This document shows positions 5,047 to 6,543 of a stretch of DNA of 6,543 nucleotides, piece by piece. The notes below the pieces were generated by a model that did no database searches, was not told the origin of the DNA, and worked only from the letters and a program-made list of their open reading frames with translations. The stretch's first letter is position 1. Every line of letters begins with the position of its first letter. Origin of the DNA: an uncultured bacterium. GTDB taxonomy: Bacteria > Patescibacteriota > Patescibacteriia > UBA1558 > GWA2-36-10. Both the position numbers and the translations under genes were made by a program. The stretch is taken from NCBI GenBank assembly GCA_903876815.1, contig CAIRBL010000073.1:1-6543 (forward strand), written 5' to 3'.

Positions 5047-6468
5047 ATGCAAGAAATAAAAACCGCCTTAACTTATGACGATGTACTTTTGGTGCCACAA
5101 AAGTCAGAACTCAAATCTCGCAAAGATACCGATGTCTCTACTAAACTTACCAAAAACATCAAAATTAATATTCCTATTGTCCCAGCTAATATGGATACTG
5201 TTACCGAAAGTCAAATGGCGATTGCCATGGCAAATTTCGGTAGTTTAGGCATTATTCATCGTTTTTGCAGTATTGAATATCAAGTCAAAGAAGTAAAAAA
5301 AGTCAAACGCAAACAAAATGTAGTAATTGACAATCCTTTTACTATTTCCCCTCAAGCCACTCTTAAAGATATAAGAGAAAAAATAAAAGAACATAACTGT
5401 CAAAGTTTTTTAGTCTCTGAGAATGGCCAAGATTTATTAGGCATTATCACTAGTCGTGATATGGATTTTGTGACTGATGAAAATACAAAAGTTGCTGACA
5501 TGATGACTCCCAAAGAAAAATTAATCACTGCACCAGTTGGCATAGACATCGAAAAAGCTAAAGAAATTTTAAATCAAAATAAAATAGAGAAATTACCAGT
5601 TGTAGATAACGCTTTCCGTATCCGTGGATTGATTACTGCCACTGATATTATCAGAAACTACAACAATGGACATGCTAGCAAAGACGCCAAAGGTAGACTT
5701 TTGGTCGGTGCTGCTGTCGGTGCTGGTGATGATTTTATGGAACGCGTCAAAGCTTTAGTAGAAGCAGAAGTTGATATTTTGGTAGTTGACATTGCTCACG
5801 GACACTCTATTAATGCCATGGAAGCAATTAAAACTATCAAAACTCAATACCCATCAATTGAAGTGATTGGTGGCAATGTCGCCACAGCCAAAGGTGCACA
5901 AGATTTGATTTTAGCCGGTGCAGATGCTATCAAAGTAGGCATTGGACCAGGATCCATTTGCACAACTCGGATTACCACTGGTTTTGGTGTGCCACAACTG
6001 AGCGCAATCTTAAATTGCTCCCCTGTTTGTAAAAAATATAATATTCCTTTAATAGCTGACGGTGGCGTCAAACAACCAGGAGATTTAGTTAAAGCCTTAG
6101 CGGCTGGCGCTGACTCGGTGATGATGGGTGGCCAATTTTCTGGCTGTGAAGAAACTCCAGGACAAGTTTTGTCTTACCGTGGTCAACAATACAAAATCTC
6201 TCGTGGCATGGCATCACTGACAGCTGCTTTGTCTCGTCCAAATGCCAAAGAAAAAATAGAAGACGTCACCCCCGAAGGCGTAGAGGCTCGCGTGCCATTC
6301 AAAGGACCGGTTAAAAATGTTATTAATTTATACATTGGTGGTTTACGTTCAGGTTTAAGCTATGCTAATGCTCGCAATATCCAAGAGTTACAAAATAACG
6401 CTCAGTTTATCCGTATCACCGCAGCTGGTATGACCGAATCACATTCTCATGACAATGAAGTGCTCTAA
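5047..6468 (+). CDS. guaB: IMP dehydrogenase / GMP reductase family protein with CBS domains
   Basis: The likely reaction is NAD-dependent oxidation of IMP to XMP, the committed step to GMP; GMP reductase is the alternative. The 473 residues form a TIM barrel with an inserted pair of CBS domains (about 92-150 and 151-207). Visible motifs are LTYDDVLLVP (8-17), PANMDTVTE (46-54), VVDIAHGHS (246-254), GGNVAT (275-280), the catalytic loop GIGPGSICTTR (298-308) with C305, ADGG (337-340), GGQFSGCEETPG (361-372), SRGMAS (385-390), PEG (409-411) and a C-terminal ESHSHD (464-469), which matches the potassium site of IMP dehydrogenases. Odd points: the flap between GMAS and PEG is only 18 residues and has no Arg-Tyr pair, and DGG is followed by VKQPGD rather than the usual IR.SGD. 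The start is 19 bases after thrS with no terminator or clear promoter between them, so cotranscription is likely. Family is certain; exact activity less so. Confidence 0.92.
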   Translation: MQEIKTALTYDDVLLVPQKSELKSRKDTDVSTKLTKNIKINIPIVPANMDTVTESQMAIAMANFGSLGIIHRFCSIEYQVKEVKKVKRKQNVVIDNPFTISPQATLKDIREKIKEHNCQSFLVSENGQDLLGIITSRDMDFVTDENTKVADMMTPKEKLITAPVGIDIEKAKEILNQNKIEKLPVVDNAFRIRGLITATDIIRNYNNGHASKDAKGRLLVGAAVGAGDDFMERVKALVEAEVDILVVDIAHGHSINAMEAIKTIKTQYPSIEVIGGNVATAKGAQDLILAGADAIKVGIGPGSICTTRITTGFGVPQLSAILNCSPVCKKYNIPLIADGGVKQPGDLVKALAAGADSVMMGGQFSGCEETPGQVLSYRGQQYKISRGMASLTAALSRPNAKEKIEDVTPEGVEARVPFKGPVKNVINLYIGGLRSGLSYANARNIQELQNNAQFIRITAAGMTESHSHDNEVL

Positions 6469-6479
6469 AAACTAAATTG

Positions 6480-6488
6480 TGTTATAAT
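6480..6488 (+). promoter_or_regulatory. Extended -10 promoter for the gene at the right edge
   Basis: TG at 6480-6481, one base, then TATAAT at 6483-6488 make an extended -10 element. It lies just after the guaB-like stop and about 33 bases before the next ATG. No good -35 is present at the usual distance, which extended -10 promoters tolerate. No hairpin terminator is visible after the guaB-like gene, so read-through is also possible. Confidence 0.55.
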
Positions 6489-6520
6489 ATATTTAATAAT
6501 TTAAATATTAATAATACAAT

Positions 6521-6543
6521 ATGAAAAGTATAAAACTTTTTAG
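6521..6543 (+). CDS. Start of an unidentified gene, truncated by the window edge
   Basis: An ATG at 6521 opens a frame reading MKSIKLF before the sequence ends. It has no Shine-Dalgarno site but lies downstream of an extended -10 element in a very AT-rich gap, in the same arrangement as the other native starts here. Seven codons are too few to suggest a product. The basic-then-hydrophobic beginning would fit a signal peptide or many other proteins. Confidence 0.4.

Noticed and set aside
5844..6071. 75-codon minus-strand frame inside the guaB-like gene
   Set aside because: It lies opposite the conserved catalytic loop of the enzyme and is an antisense shadow.
1..6543. CRISPR arrays, tRNA/rRNA genes, insertion sequences, origins
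   Set aside because: No regularly spaced repeats, cloverleaf, rRNA-like sequence, transposase or DnaA-box cluster was seen on either strand.

Overview
The window looks like a chromosomal segment of an AT-rich bacterium with a small genome, most likely a member of the Candidate Phyla Radiation (Patescibacteria). This is inferred from four things: roughly one-third G+C in the housekeeping genes, the near absence of Shine-Dalgarno sites before the native start codons, a single-pass membrane protein with a baseplate-J-like region of the kind common in that group, and a threonyl-tRNA synthetase without a TGS domain. No marker here fixes the phylum. Standard genetic code fits all reading frames.

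Layout, left to right, with all genes on the + strand. (1) The C-terminal third or so of the replicative DNA polymerase III alpha subunit (dnaE), running in from the left edge. (2) After a 39-base gap with a good promoter, a 373-residue membrane-anchored extracytoplasmic protein of unknown function. (3) An intergenic stretch of about 590 bases that is not ordinary. It holds an REP-like compound palindrome and a strong terminator. These are followed by a compositionally foreign unit: its own promoter, a tandem 9-base repeat, a perfect GGAGG ribosome site, a 108-residue hydrophobic protein at about 50% G+C, and its own GC-rich terminator. (4) A consensus-like promoter and a compact T-box riboswitch, which can be folded by hand into antiterminator and terminator forms. 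It controls thrS (threonyl-tRNA synthetase). (5) Only 19 bases after thrS, a CBS-domain IMP dehydrogenase/GMP reductase family gene (guaB-like), probably cotranscribed. (6) An extended -10 promoter and the first seven codons of another gene at the right edge.

Functionally the native genes are core information processing and nucleotide metabolism: replication, tRNA charging and guanine nucleotide supply. The T-box would couple thrS, and by read-through guaB, to the level of uncharged threonine tRNA. The two points most worth following up are the transferred-looking small-membrane-protein unit at about 2594-3053, and the short T-box leader with a candidate ACC (Thr) specifier. A third is the GuaB-like protein, whose active-site flap lacks the usual IMP dehydrogenase Arg-Tyr pair.
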